Below, piece after piece: positions 39,525-50,575 of a stretch of 64,000 bases of DNA. Under the pieces are notes generated by a model, which did not search any database, was not told the DNA's origin, and was given only the letters and a program-made list of their open reading frames with translations. The number at the start of each line of letters is the position of its first letter. The first letter of the stretch is position 1. This stretch comes from Inhella proteolytica. GTDB taxonomy: Bacteria; Pseudomonadota; Gammaproteobacteria; Burkholderiales; Burkholderiaceae_C. The stretch is taken from assembly GCF_016093275.1 (NCBI RefSeq), contig NZ_JAEDAK010000014.1:60276-124275 (forward strand), given 5' to 3'. A program made the position numbers and the translations under genes.

Positions 39525-40040
39525 ATGACTGCATTCCGTTCGGCCAGCCTTCTTGCTCTGTGCGTGTTGATGACCCTCGGTTCTGCCCAGGCCCAGGGCC
39601 AGTGGAAGTGGCGCGATGCCAGCGGCAAGGTGCAATACAGCGACCGTCCGCCGCCGCAGGGCACACCGGAAAAGGACATCCTGGCCCGCCCGGCCAATGC
39701 CAAGCAGCCGGTCCAGATCGTGCCGTTTGGCGTCAAGGCCTCGGACCCGGCGGCCAGCGCGCCGGCCGATGCCGCCAGTGCCGCGGCCGCCAAGCGCGAG
39801 GCCGAGGCCAAGAGCAAGGCCGCGAAGGAAAGCGAGGCCAAGCTCAAGGCGGAAGAGAAGCGCAACGCCGACATCCGGGCTCAGAACTGCAGCAATGCCA
39901 AGCAGCAGCTGACGACGCTGGAGTCCGGCATCCGCATCGCCCGCGTGACCGAGAGTGGCGAGCGCCTGATCATGGACGACGCGATGCGCGCGGCCGAAAT
40001 CCAGAAACTGAAGGCCGTCATCGCCTCCGAGTGCAAGTAA
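39525..40040 (+). CDS. DUF4124 domain exported protein
   Basis: 171 residues. Seen: a cleavable signal peptide (about 1-24, ending AQAQG); then the DUF4124 pattern WKWRDASGKVQYSDRPPPQGTP, a small beta domain common in beta- and gammaproteobacterial periplasmic proteins; then an Ala/Lys/Glu-rich helix, probably coiled coil (about 85-125); then a C-terminal segment with RIARVTESGERLIMDDAMRAAEI. Function unknown. It has its own short promoter region divergent from guaB and converges on nadB with three bases between. Confidence 0.88.
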   Translation: MTAFRSASLLALCVLMTLGSAQAQGQWKWRDASGKVQYSDRPPPQGTPEKDILARPANAKQPVQIVPFGVKASDPAASAPADAASAAAAKREAEAKSKAAKESEAKLKAEEKRNADIRAQNCSNAKQQLTTLESGIRIARVTESGERLIMDDAMRAAEIQKLKAVIASECK

Positions 40041-40043
40041 GGA

Positions 40044-41648
40044 TCAGCGCCGCGTCGGCGGGATCAACAGGGTCGGGAAGCTGACCGGCAGCGTGGCAGG
40101 GAAGTCACGGCTGAAGTGCAGGCCGCGGCTCTCGTGCCGCATCAGGGCCGAGCGCACGATCAGCTCGGCGCAATCCACCAGATTGCGCAGTTCCAGCAAG
40201 TCGCGGTTGACGCGGAAGTTCGCGTAGTACTCCAGGGTCTCGGCGCGCAGCAGCTCGATGCGGTGCAGCGCACGCTCCAGGCGCTTGGTGGTGCGCACGA
40301 TGCCGACGTAGTTCCACATCAAGAGACGCAGCTCATCCCAGTTGTGGGCGATGACCACCTGCTCATCGGCGTTCTCCACCTGGCTTTCATCCCAGGCCGG
40401 CAGCGGCACCGCACAGTTCCGGGCTTCGGCAGCGATCCGCGCCGCACAGGTCTGGCCCAATACCACGCATTCCAGCAATGAGTTGCTGGCCAGCCGGTTG
40501 GCTCCGTGCAGGCCGGTGTAGCCGGTCTCGCCGACGGCAAACAGGCCCGGCAGATCGGCCCGGCCGTCCAGATCGGTGACCACGCCGCCGCAGGTGAAAT
40601 GCACCGCCGGCACCACGGGGATCATCTGCTTGGCGATGTCGATGCCCAGCTTCAGGCAGCGCGCGTGGATGGTGGGGAAATGGCTCTTCAGGAACTCCTC
40701 GCCGAGATGGCGGGCGTCCAGCCAGACATGGTCCACGCCATGCTTCTTCATCTCGAAGTCGATGGCGCGGGCCACGATGTCGCGCGGCGCCAGTTCGGCG
40801 CGTTCGTCGTGCTCCGGCATGAAGCGGTGGCCATTGGGCAGCTTCAGATGCCCCCCCTCGCCGCGCAGGGCCTCGGTGATCAGGAAGCTGCGCTCCTGTG
40901 GGTGATACAGGCAGGTCGGGTGGAACTGGATGAATTCCATGTTCGCCACCCGGCAACCGGCCCGCCAGGCCATGGCCACGCCGTCGCCGGTCGCCGTGTC
41001 GGGGTTGGTGGTGTAGCGGTAGACCTTGCCGGCCCCGCCGGTCGCCAGCACCACGGCCTGGGCGGCCACGGTGTCCACGCGGCCGCTGTCGATGTCGAGC
41101 GCGTACACGCCGTAGCAGCGGGTGGTCTCCTCGCGCTTCAGGTGGCGGCTGGTGATCAGGTCCACCGCCATCCAGCGCTGGCGCAGCTGGATGTTCGGGT
41201 GGGCGGCCGCCTTGGCCAGCAGGGCATCGTGGATGGCCTTGCCGGTGGCGTCGGCCGCGTGGGCAATGCGGCGCACCGCATGGCCGCCCTCGCGCGTCAG
41301 GTGCAGGCCCAGCGGGCCGGCGTCGTCCTGCGTGAAGGGCACGCCCTGCCCCACCAGCCACTCCACAGCGGCGGCGCTGCGCTCGGCGATGAAGCGCGCC
41401 GTGGCCTCGTCCACCAGGCCGGCGCCGGCATCGGCGGTGTCGCGCACATGGGAGTCGATCGAGTCGTCGCTGCCCAGCACGCCCACGATGCCGCCTTGCG
41501 CCCAGGCGGTGGCGGCTTCGCCGAGCTCGCGCTTGGCCAGCACCAGCACAGGCATGCGGTCGGCCAGGTGCAGGGCCACGGTCAAGCCGGCCAGGCCGGC
41601 GCCGATGATCACCACCGGTGCCATACCGGTCTCAGAAGGCTTGGTCAT
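40044..41648 (-). CDS. nadB: L-aspartate oxidase
   Basis: 534 residues. A flavoprotein that oxidises L-aspartate to iminoaspartate, the first step of NAD synthesis. Seen: N-terminal FAD fold VVIIGAGLAGLTVALHLAD, GGIVGVLGSDDSIDSHVRDT, the substrate-loop HLTREGGHAVRRI, FIQFHPTC, TEALRGEGGHLKL, and HFTCGGVVTDLDGRADLPGLFAVGE. The Glu and Arg of these blocks distinguish the family from succinate dehydrogenase only loosely, but the length and the absence of sdh neighbours favour NadB. nadA and nadC are not in the window. Confidence 0.95.
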   Translation of the reverse strand: MTKPSETGMAPVVIIGAGLAGLTVALHLADRMPVLVLAKRELGEAATAWAQGGIVGVLGSDDSIDSHVRDTADAGAGLVDEATARFIAERSAAAVEWLVGQGVPFTQDDAGPLGLHLTREGGHAVRRIAHAADATGKAIHDALLAKAAAHPNIQLRQRWMAVDLITSRHLKREETTRCYGVYALDIDSGRVDTVAAQAVVLATGGAGKVYRYTTNPDTATGDGVAMAWRAGCRVANMEFIQFHPTCLYHPQERSFLITEALRGEGGHLKLPNGHRFMPEHDERAELAPRDIVARAIDFEMKKHGVDHVWLDARHLGEEFLKSHFPTIHARCLKLGIDIAKQMIPVVPAVHFTCGGVVTDLDGRADLPGLFAVGETGYTGLHGANRLASNSLLECVVLGQTCAARIAAEARNCAVPLPAWDESQVENADEQVVIAHNWDELRLLMWNYVGIVRTTKRLERALHRIELLRAETLEYYANFRVNRDLLELRNLVDCAELIVRSALMRHESRGLHFSRDFPATLPVSFPTLLIPPTRR

Positions 41649-41670
41649 CGGGCCATTGTCCCGGCAATGA

Positions 41671-41706
41671 AAAGGCCCCGGCGAAGGCGCGCTTCACCGG
41701 GGCCCA
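41671..41706 (-). terminator. Intrinsic terminator after clpB
   Basis: On the minus strand an 8-bp stem (GGCCCCGG/CCGGGGCC), one mismatch, then a 4-bp inner stem (CTTC/GAAG) form a long hairpin followed by TTTTC. It lies 13 bases after the clpB stop. Confidence 0.85.
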
Positions 41707-41718
41707 AAAGGCGCCGCG

Positions 41719-44310
<2,592 letters not shown>

Positions 44311-44333
44311 GGGGTTTCCTCCGGAATGCCTGC

Positions 44334-44362
44334 CATGTGGGCCCTGAGCTTGGCATTTCAAG
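44334..44362 (-). promoter_or_regulatory. Sigma-32 (heat-shock) promoter of clpB
   Basis: On the minus strand CTTGAAA (44356-44362) and CCCACATG (44334-44341) are separated by 14 bases. This closely matches the sigma-32 consensus CTTGAAA-N13-15-CCCCATNT. The -10 lies 23 bases before the clpB ATG. clpB is a classical sigma-32 gene. Confidence 0.8.
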
Positions 44363-44383
44363 CCGGGCGCGCTTTGCGCCGTG

Positions 44384-44749
44384 TCAAAGGCTGCGCGCCA
44401 GCCAGGCCCCGAGTGCGGCCGCGCCCAAGGCGCCCAGCACATGGGCTAGGCTGTGCAGGGTGGCCAGCCCCCAGGCGCCGCGCTGCAGCAGGGTCAGGGA
44501 TTCGGCGGAAAAGGCGCTGAAGGTCGTCAGCCCGCCCAGGAAACCGGTCACCAGCAGCAGGCGCCACAGCGCCTGATCGGCCCGCGCCAGCAGCACCAGG
44601 CAGGCCCCGATCAGCAGGCCGCCGACCAGGTTCACAGCCAGCGTGCCGAGTGGGAAGCCGCCCCAGCGGGCGTTCAGCCACAGCCCGGCCCGCCAGCGCA
44701 GCAGCGCGCCGGCAGCCGCACCGAAGGCCACGGCCAGGGCCTGGTTCAT
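44384..44749 (-). CDS. crcB: Fluoride channel CrcB/FluC
   Basis: 121 residues from the ATG at 44749. A small dual-topology dimeric channel that exports fluoride. Seen: four hydrophobic segments; [16 protein letters not shown] at the start; [14 protein letters not shown] with the pore Asn; and [15 protein letters not shown], the TM3 break with the polar track and the central phenylalanines. The ATG overlaps the moaE stop (ATGA), so expression is tied to moaE. No fluoride-riboswitch-like structure is evident because moaE lies directly upstream. Confidence 0.94.
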   Translation of the reverse strand: MNQALAVAFGAAAGALLRWRAGLWLNARWGGFPLGTLAVNLVGGLLIGACLVLLARADQALWRLLLVTGFLGGLTTFSAFSAESLTLLQRGAWGLATLHSLAHVLGALGAAALGAWLARSL

Positions 44750-45207
44750 GCGCTGTTGCGGGCGCTGATGCCCCAACGCGCCAGCGCGGCGTCATCGGCC
44801 TCGCGGGCATCCACCCACTGGGCGCCGGCCGGGCCATGCTCCTTCTTCCAGAACGGCGCCTGGGTCTTCAGGTAGTCGATCAGGAAGGCGCAGCCATCCA
44901 GCGCGGCCTGGCGGTGCGGGCTGGCCGTCAGCACGTAGACGATGGGCTCGCCCACCGCCAACCGGCCCACGCGATGCCAGACCTCGGCGTGGTGCAGGCC
45001 GAAGCGCGGCCGGGCCTGTTCGATCATGGCTTCGATGGCGCGCTCGGTCATGCCCGGGTAGTGCTCCAGCTCCAGGGCCTGCAGGCCGCCGCCGGGCAGG
45101 TCGCGCACCACGCCAAGAAAGCTGGCGATGCCGCCGACCTCGGCGGCCAGGCCGCGCTGCCAGGCCTGGGCCAAATTCAGCGGCTGTTCACAGATATGCA
45201 CGGGCAT
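44746..45207 (-). CDS. moaE: Molybdopterin synthase catalytic subunit
   Basis: 153 residues from the ATG at 45207. With MoaD it adds dithiolene sulfurs to precursor Z. Seen: GGIASFLGVVRDLPGG, LELEHYPGMTERAIEAM, HRVGRLAVGEPIVYVLTASPHRQAAL, LIDYLKTQAPFWKKE with the catalytic lysines, and WVDARE. moaD is not adjacent in this window. The open frame extends upstream, but MPVHICEQPLNL is the natural start. Confidence 0.96.
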   Translation of the reverse strand: MPVHICEQPLNLAQAWQRGLAAEVGGIASFLGVVRDLPGGGLQALELEHYPGMTERAIEAMIEQARPRFGLHHAEVWHRVGRLAVGEPIVYVLTASPHRQAALDGCAFLIDYLKTQAPFWKKEHGPAGAQWVDAREADDAALARWGISARNSA

Positions 45208-45279
45208 GGAGAAATTGTGGCACCCAGGCCGCGCAGGCCCTTGCACAATGGGCCGAAGTCTTCGCCCCGAGAGGCCACC

Positions 45280-45639
45280 ATGCACTGCATCGCCCAAGCG
45301 TCCATGACGCGTTTTGCCGCCGCCCACCGCGACCCCCGCAACATCGCCCTGCACTGCTGGGGCGTGCCCATGGTGCTGATGGGCCTGGGCCTGCTGCTGC
45401 GCGATCTCTCAGACCTGGGCTGGGCACTGGCCTTCACCACCTCCGGCCTGCTGCTGCAGTCGGTCGGCCACTGGTATGAAGGGCGCCGCCCGGCCATGGG
45501 TCTGGCGGGCTGGCTGCTGGCACCGATGTTCGTGGGCCTGCAGGGCCTGCACCGCCTGGGTTGGGCGCAGCAATGCTGGGCCGAGGTGGAACGTGACGCC
45601 GGCCCGCGCCGCCTGCGCGATCTGGCCCATTCCCGCTGA
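45280..45639 (+). CDS. Mpo1-like (DUF962) membrane protein
   Basis: 119 residues. Yeast Mpo1 is a dioxygenase in fatty-acid alpha-oxidation; bacterial members are small membrane proteins of uncertain function. Seen: RFAAAHRDPRNIALHCWGVPMVLMGLG near the start, with the family's His residues; two further hydrophobic segments; and GHWYEGRRPAMGLAGWLLAP containing the second conserved His. A start at the second Met (45304) is possible. It is divergent from moaE and is followed 21 bases later by a hypothetical gene. Confidence 0.8.
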   Translation: MHCIAQASMTRFAAAHRDPRNIALHCWGVPMVLMGLGLLLRDLSDLGWALAFTTSGLLLQSVGHWYEGRRPAMGLAGWLLAPMFVGLQGLHRLGWAQQCWAEVERDAGPRRLRDLAHSR

Positions 45640-45660
45640 GTCCCAGACCGCCTACCGTCC

Positions 45661-46113
45661 ATGTTGCAAAAGACCGAGAAGGGGCGACAGGAAGTCGCCA
45701 CGCGCACCCATGGCCTGCGCCAGGCGGCCCGTTCGGTGCTGCTGATGATTGACGGCAAGCGCAGCGAAGCCGAACTGCGCGCCCTGATGCCGCCGGCGCT
45801 GGCCCAGGAACTGGACCGCCTGCTGCAGGAAGGCTTTGTCGCCAACGAGGCGGCGGCACCGGCACCGGCCGCGCCCACCCCTGCACCGCCGCAGCCCGCC
45901 GCGGCCGATCCGCTGCAAAAGCGCATGGAAGCGGCTCGCGCCGTGACCGAGGCGCTCGGGCCCCAGGGCGACCATCTGGCCCTGCGCATCGAGCGCTGCA
46001 AGACGGCGCAGGAACTGCAAGACGCGCTGTTCTTCGCCTACCAGGTGATGGGCGACCTGGGCCGCAGCCGCCAGGCCCAGGCCTTCGCCGAGCGCTTCCA
46101 GATCAAGCTTTGA
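45661..46113 (+). CDS. Hypothetical protein, helical
   Basis: 150 residues, family not recognised. Seen: an N-terminal region MLQKTEKGRQEVATRTHGL then ARSVLLMIDGKRSEAELRALMP and a helix to about residue 62, a pattern that resembles a small winged-helix fold; an Ala/Pro linker (about 63-85); and a C-terminal helical segment with ALRIERCKTAQELQDAL and FAYQVMGDLGRSRQAQAFAERF. It is soluble, without signal or membrane segments. Codon use matches its neighbours. It abuts the convergent apbC gene (end 46113, next gene end 46114). A regulatory or adaptor role is possible, nothing more. Confidence 0.75.
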   Translation: MLQKTEKGRQEVATRTHGLRQAARSVLLMIDGKRSEAELRALMPPALAQELDRLLQEGFVANEAAAPAPAAPTPAPPQPAAADPLQKRMEAARAVTEALGPQGDHLALRIERCKTAQELQDALFFAYQVMGDLGRSRQAQAFAERFQIKL

Positions 46114-47190
46114 TCAGGTCGACTTCGAGATCGTGATGGTCGGGAACTTGGCCGAGTAGTCCTTGCCGAGTCGGCCCACGGCCACCGCCACCTGGCGCGC
46201 CAAGGCCTTGTAAAGACCCGCAATCGCGCCCTCGGGCTCGGCCACCACCGGCGGCGTGCCGGCGTCGCTCTGCTCGCGGATCGAGCGCTGCAGCGGCAGC
46301 GCCCCCAGGTAGGCCAGGCCGAACTGTTCCGCCATGGCCTTGCCGCCATCGGCGCCGAAGATGTGCTCGGTGTGGCCGCAGTTCGGGCAGCAGTACACCG
46401 CCATGTTCTCCACCAGGCCGAGCATGGGCACGCCGACCTTCTCGAACATGCGCACGGCCTTCTTGGCATCGATCAGCGCGATGTCCTGCGGGGTGCTGAC
46501 GATCAGCGCGCCCGTGACGGGCACGCGCTGCGCCAGGGTGAGCTGGATGTCGCCAGTGCCCGGTGGCAGGTCCACCACCAGGTAGTCCAGATCGTCCCAA
46601 TTGGTCTGGCGCAGCAGCTGCTCCAGCGCGCCGGTGGCCATCGGGCCGCGCCAAACCATGGCCTGGTCCTCGTCCACCAGGAAGCCGATCGACATGAGCT
46701 GCACGCCATGACTCACCAGCGGGCTCATGGTCTTGCCGTCGGCGCTTTCGGGGCGGCCGTGCGCGCCCATCATCATGGGCACGCTGGGGCCATAGATGTC
46801 GGCATCCAGCAGGCCGACGCGCGCGCCCTCGGCATGCAGGGCCAGGGCCAGGTTGGCGGCGGTGGTGCTCTTGCCCACCCCGCCCTTGCCCGAGGCCACG
46901 GCAATCAGGTTCTTGACACCCGGCAGCGGCTGCAGCCCGCGCTGCACCGCATGGGCCACGATGCGCTGGGTGACGTGCACCTCATCGGCGCCGAGCGCCT
47001 GCTTCAGCTCGCTGGCGATGCCGGCATGCTGGCTGGCCGCGGGGTAGCTCAGTTCGATATCCACCTGCAGGCGGCCCGCCCGCTCGTGCACGCCCTTGAC
47101 CTGCTTGCTGGCGCTCCAGCTTTGGCCGGTACCGGGGTCGATCAGGGTGGCGAGCTGGTCCAGGGCGGCTTGTTCACGGGGCGTGGTCAT
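46114..47190 (-). CDS. apbC: Fe-S cluster carrier ATPase (Mrp/ApbC)
   Basis: 358 residues. It carries and inserts iron-sulfur clusters. Seen: an N-terminal DUF59/MIP18-like domain (about 5-80); the deviant Walker A GKGGVGKSTTAANLALAL; DADIYGPSVPMMMG; VDLPPGTGDIQLTLAQ; and a CPNC motif (VYCCPNCGHTEHIFG) that supplies the cluster-bridging cysteines. It is transcribed away from ocd across an AT-rich 181-base gap. Confidence 0.95.
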   Translation of the reverse strand: MTTPREQAALDQLATLIDPGTGQSWSASKQVKGVHERAGRLQVDIELSYPAASQHAGIASELKQALGADEVHVTQRIVAHAVQRGLQPLPGVKNLIAVASGKGGVGKSTTAANLALALHAEGARVGLLDADIYGPSVPMMMGAHGRPESADGKTMSPLVSHGVQLMSIGFLVDEDQAMVWRGPMATGALEQLLRQTNWDDLDYLVVDLPPGTGDIQLTLAQRVPVTGALIVSTPQDIALIDAKKAVRMFEKVGVPMLGLVENMAVYCCPNCGHTEHIFGADGGKAMAEQFGLAYLGALPLQRSIREQSDAGTPPVVAEPEGAIAGLYKALARQVAVAVGRLGKDYSAKFPTITISKST

Positions 47191-47254
47191 GGTGGCTTCC
47201 TCTTTGGGGCGGCGAGTTTAGGCGGCCCCGTATCAACCCTAGTTTTGAACATTC

Positions 47255-47272
47255 TGGCAATTTCAACTGCCA
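47255..47272. promoter_or_regulatory. TGGCA-N8-TGCCA dyad between apbC and ocd
   Basis: A perfect 5-bp inverted repeat sits inside the AT-rich divergent region (47191-47371), 100 bases before the ocd start. It looks like a regulator half-site pair; the protein is unknown. A TTGACA at 47320-47325 could be a -35 for ocd, but no clear -10 follows. Nothing else obvious in the gap. Confidence 0.35.
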
Positions 47273-47371
47273 TTTTGATCTACATGCACTACATAACGCA
47301 GCAAAGTCTCCACTTCTGTTTGACAAGACATCCCGCGAAACTGACCTCATTGCAGCTTTCCACCCACGCCT

Positions 47372-48445
47372 ATGCGCTCCAACCGCCACACCGCCAGCCC
47401 CCTGAGCACGACCTTCGTCAGCGTCTCCAACATGGTGCGCCTGATCCAACGCAAGGGTCTCAGCACCTGTCTGGTCGGCGTCGCGGATCGCATCGAGCAG
47501 GAATTCCTGCGCTGGGAAGCCTTTGACAAGAGCGCCCGCATCGCCTGCCACTCGGCAGATGGCGTGGTCGAGCTGATGCCCATCGCCGACGACCAGCAGT
47601 TCAGCTTCAAGTACGTCAACGGCCACCCCAAGAACCACCGCTTCGGCCTGCCCACCGTGATGGCCTTCGGACTGCTGGCCGATGTGGAAACCGGCGCGCC
47701 GCGCTTCCTCTCCGAGCTGACGCTGACCACCGCCATCCGCACCGCCGCGATGTCGGCCCTGGCCGCCAAGAAGCTGGCCCGCCCGAACAGCCGCTCCATG
47801 GCCCTGATCGGCAACGGCGCGCAGTCGGAGTTCCAGGCGCTGGCCTTCCGCGACATCGTCGGCATCCGTGAGCTGCGCCTGTTCGACGTGGACCCGGCCG
47901 CCAGCGCCAAGCTGGCCGCCAATCTGCAGGGCCAGGGCCTTGAGATCACCCTCTGCACCAGCACGGCCGAGGCGGTCAAGGGTGTCGACATCATCACCAC
48001 GGTGACGGCCGACAAGACCAACGCCACCATCATCACGCCCGAGATGGTGGAGCCCGGCATGCACATCAACGGCGTGGGCGGCGACTGCCCCGGCAAGACC
48101 GAGTTGCACCGCGGCGTGCTGGAGATGGGTGCCGTGTTCTGCGAATTCGAACCGCAGAGCCGCATCGAAGGCGACATGCAGCAGATGCCGGCCGACTTCC
48201 CCGTCACCGAGTTCTGGGAAGTGCTAGCCGGCCGCAAGGCAGGCCGCGTGAGCGCCGAGCAGGTGACGGTGTTCGACTCCGTCGGCTTCGCCCTGGAAGA
48301 CTTCGCCGCCCTGTGCTTCATGCGCGACGCCGCGGCCGAGTTCGGCATCGGCGAGCAAATCGAGCTGGTGCCGAACAACCCGGATCCGAAGAATCTGTTC
48401 GGCCTGCTGGGCTCGCAGCGCGCCCAGCTCAAGCGCGCCGCCTAA
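47372..48445 (+). CDS. ocd: Ornithine cyclodeaminase family protein
   Basis: 357 residues. The family includes ornithine cyclodeaminase (ornithine to proline plus ammonia) and related imine reductases/dehydrogenases. Seen: DGVVELMPIADDQQFSFKYVNGHPKN with the substrate Lys; LTLTTAIRTAAMSALAAKKLARP; the NAD fold SMALIGNGAQSEFQALAF; HINGVGGDCPGKTELH; and VFDSVGFALEDFAAL. The GGDCPGKTEL form is typical of true OCD. The first ATG (47372) is used; the aligned family core begins a few residues later. It is followed by a terminator at 48475-48500. Confidence 0.92.
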   Translation: MRSNRHTASPLSTTFVSVSNMVRLIQRKGLSTCLVGVADRIEQEFLRWEAFDKSARIACHSADGVVELMPIADDQQFSFKYVNGHPKNHRFGLPTVMAFGLLADVETGAPRFLSELTLTTAIRTAAMSALAAKKLARPNSRSMALIGNGAQSEFQALAFRDIVGIRELRLFDVDPAASAKLAANLQGQGLEITLCTSTAEAVKGVDIITTVTADKTNATIITPEMVEPGMHINGVGGDCPGKTELHRGVLEMGAVFCEFEPQSRIEGDMQQMPADFPVTEFWEVLAGRKAGRVSAEQVTVFDSVGFALEDFAALCFMRDAAAEFGIGEQIELVPNNPDPKNLFGLLGSQRAQLKRAA

Positions 48446-48474
48446 GTTCTTTACATCCCCGGGTCAACCCGAAT

Positions 48475-48500
48475 CGAGGCCTCCCGTTGTGGAGGCCTCG
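48475..48500 (+). terminator. Hairpin after ocd
   Basis: A perfect 10-bp stem (CGAGGCCTCC / GGAGGCCTCG) with loop CGTTGT, followed by GTCGTTTCTG. The T tail is weak, but the position 29 bases after ocd and before the next gene's ribosome-binding site fits a terminator. Confidence 0.65.
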
Positions 48501-48524
48501 GTCGTTTCTGACCTCGGAGGATCC

Positions 48525-48755
48525 ATGAACCGCCTGTTCCAAGCCACCCTGCTCGGCCTGCTGGCCACCAGCCTGTCGGGCTGCATCGTGCTCAGCCCCG
48601 GCCATCGGGGCGGCCATTACGGTCACTCGGAGGTGCGCGTCGGCGTTCCGGTGCCGGCGGTCGTCATCCGCGGGCATTCGCATCGCTACGGGGATCGCTA
48701 TGACCGTTACGACCGCTATGACGACCGCGATTACCGCGGCCCGCGGCGCTACTGA
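48525..48755 (+). CDS. Small lipoprotein with His/Tyr/Arg/Asp-rich tail
   Basis: 76 residues. Seen: strong GGAGG five bases before the ATG; signal peptide with lipobox LSGC (Cys20); then a short segment rich in His and Gly (SPGHRGGHYGHSE), VRVGVPVPAVVI, and a C-terminal tail with four DRYDRYD-like repeats. No known domain. The charged repetitive tail could bind metal or another cell-wall polymer; this is speculation. It converges on the diguanylate cyclase gene, overlapping its end by seven bases. Confidence 0.82.
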   Translation: MNRLFQATLLGLLATSLSGCIVLSPGHRGGHYGHSEVRVGVPVPAVVIRGHSHRYGDRYDRYDRYDDRDYRGPRRY

Positions 48756-50575
48756 TCGACCAGCTCCACGCGGTTGCGGCCGCCCTGCTTGGCGCGATAG
48801 AGCGCTTCGTCCACGCGCTTGAGCAGGGCCTCGGGGCTGGTGTCCGCCGCGCGGGCCAGGTCACCCCCCAGGCTGATGGTGACGCGGGCCAGGGCGGCGG
48901 CCTCGCCGGCGAAGCGCAGCATGGCCACCGTGTGCCGCAAGCGCTCCGCCCACTCGGCCAGGCCCGCGCGCCCGGCTTGCGGGTCCAGCAGCACCAAAAA
49001 CTCCTCGCCACCGATGCGACCCAGCGCGCCGGCCGCGCCCAGCTCCTCCTGCACCGCGCGCGCCACCGTGCGCAACACCTCGTCGCCGGCGTCGTGCCCC
49101 AGGCCATCGTTGATGGCCTTGAAGTGGTCGATGTCGAACATCAGCACCGGCAGGGCTTGGCCCGCCGCCAGGGCCTGGTCCAGGCGCTCCAGGATGGCGC
49201 GGCGGTTCGGCACCCCGGTCAGCACATCGGTGTGGGCCAACTTCTTCATGTGCCGGGCGCGGCCGTGTGCCCGCCAGCCCAGCACGCCCAGTCCCAACGC
49301 CAGCAGCAACGCGCAGACCAGCAAGGCGGCCTGCAGCTTGCGGATGCGCGCCGCGTCCTCCAGGGCCGCGCCCCGCAGGCTGTTCTCGCGCTGCAGGGCC
49401 GCGTTCTCGCGCTCCTTGCGTTCGGTGTCGAACTGCACGCGCAGGCCGGCGCTCAATTCGTCGCGGCGCAGGGTCTCCAGCTCGCGGGCCAGCGCCAGTT
49501 GGCGGCTGCGGGCGCGGAAGGCCGCCTCCCAGCGGCCGCGCGCGGCCTCCAGCTCGGCCCGTTCGGCCAGCAGGGGCTCCAGAAAGCGCGGCATCTTCTC
49601 GGCCACGAACCAGCGCCCGGCCGCTTCGAGGTCGGCATCGGCCTCGGTCAGGCGGCCCAGGCGCCACAGGGCCTTGGCGCGCGTGAAGCGGGCATTGGCC
49701 AGTTCGGTGCTGGATGAGGCCTGCTGGCGCCAATGCGTCAGCGCCGCCTCCAGCAGCGGCAGCGCGGCCGCGGCATCGCCCTTGCTGACGAGCAGGCTGC
49801 CCAGGGTCCGGCGCGTTTCGGCCACCGAATCCGCGTCGCCCAGGGCTTCATACCGTTCCAGCGCCGTGCGCAGCTGGCTGTGGGCCTCCTCCAGCTGCCC
49901 GGCACGGCGCAGCGTGCTGCCGATGTTGAAGAGCGCCGTGGCGGCGTCCCCGGCGCGGCCGGCCGCCTCGTGGCTGGCAAGCTGGCCGCGGTAGATCTCC
50001 AGCGCCCGCCCGTACTCGGCGATGCGCTCGTCGGCATACAGATTGGCCAGCAGGGTCAGCCCGTAGCGCTGCATGGGAGCGTCGCCCTGCTGCACGTAAC
50101 CGGCATGCGCGGCGCGCAGATCGGTCAGTGCCGCATGCAGGTGGCCACGCAAATAGAACAGCTCGCCGCGGAAGGCCTGGGCATCGGCGCGCTGCTGCGG
50201 CCCCCCATGGGCCAGCGCCGTCTCAAAGGCCTGCAGGGCCTTGCGCAGGTCGCCGCTTTCCTGGGCCAGGTAGCCCTGGCAGTTCAGCAGCCCGGCGCGC
50301 CAGGGCTCAGGGGCCGGCAGGCGAATGGCGCGGCGCAGGCCGGCTTCCACCAGAGCGGTGAGCTCCTTGGCGTCCTGGCCCAGGCTCAGCCGGCATTGCA
50401 GGGCATGGGCGCGCAGGGCGTCTTGGCCACGGCCCTGCGCATCCAGCTCGGCAATCAGGCTCTGGAAGGCAGGGGGCGCCAACCGCTCCCGCGCCTCCAG
50501 CCGCTGCAGGCCCTGCTGCGCCGCGGCCCCGCCCGCCCAGGCGGACCAGAGCAGGAGCAGCCAGGCTCGGCGCAT
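48749..50575 (-). CDS. Diguanylate cyclase with periplasmic TPR-like sensor
   Basis: 608 residues. Seen: N-terminal signal-like segment (RRAWLLLLWSAWAGGAAAQ); about 350 residues of TPR-like helices (for example YGLTLLANLYADERIAEYGRALEIY, NIGSTLRRAGQLEEAHSQL); a coiled coil; one membrane segment (about 420-440, LLVCALLLALGLGVLGW); then a GGDEF domain with HTDVLTGVPNRRAILERLD, MFDIDHFKAINDGLGHDAGDEVL and the active-site GGEEF. It makes cyclic di-GMP. The RxxD inhibitory site normally found five residues before GGEEF is absent (GAAG here), so product inhibition at that site is unlikely. Its start overlaps the Lrp-gene stop by one base. Confidence 0.93.
   Translation of the reverse strand: MRRAWLLLLWSAWAGGAAAQQGLQRLEARERLAPPAFQSLIAELDAQGRGQDALRAHALQCRLSLGQDAKELTALVEAGLRRAIRLPAPEPWRAGLLNCQGYLAQESGDLRKALQAFETALAHGGPQQRADAQAFRGELFYLRGHLHAALTDLRAAHAGYVQQGDAPMQRYGLTLLANLYADERIAEYGRALEIYRGQLASHEAAGRAGDAATALFNIGSTLRRAGQLEEAHSQLRTALERYEALGDADSVAETRRTLGSLLVSKGDAAAALPLLEAALTHWRQQASSSTELANARFTRAKALWRLGRLTEADADLEAAGRWFVAEKMPRFLEPLLAERAELEAARGRWEAAFRARSRQLALARELETLRRDELSAGLRVQFDTERKERENAALQRENSLRGAALEDAARIRKLQAALLVCALLLALGLGVLGWRAHGRARHMKKLAHTDVLTGVPNRRAILERLDQALAAGQALPVLMFDIDHFKAINDGLGHDAGDEVLRTVARAVQEELGAAGALGRIGGEEFLVLLDPQAGRAGLAEWAERLRHTVAMLRFAGEAAALARVTISLGGDLARAADTSPEALLKRVDEALYRAKQGGRNRVELVDQ

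Noticed and set aside
47255..47272. TGGCA-N8-TGCCA as a sigma-54 promoter
   Set aside because: The GG and GC elements are 11 bases apart rather than the required 10, so I list it only as a dyad.
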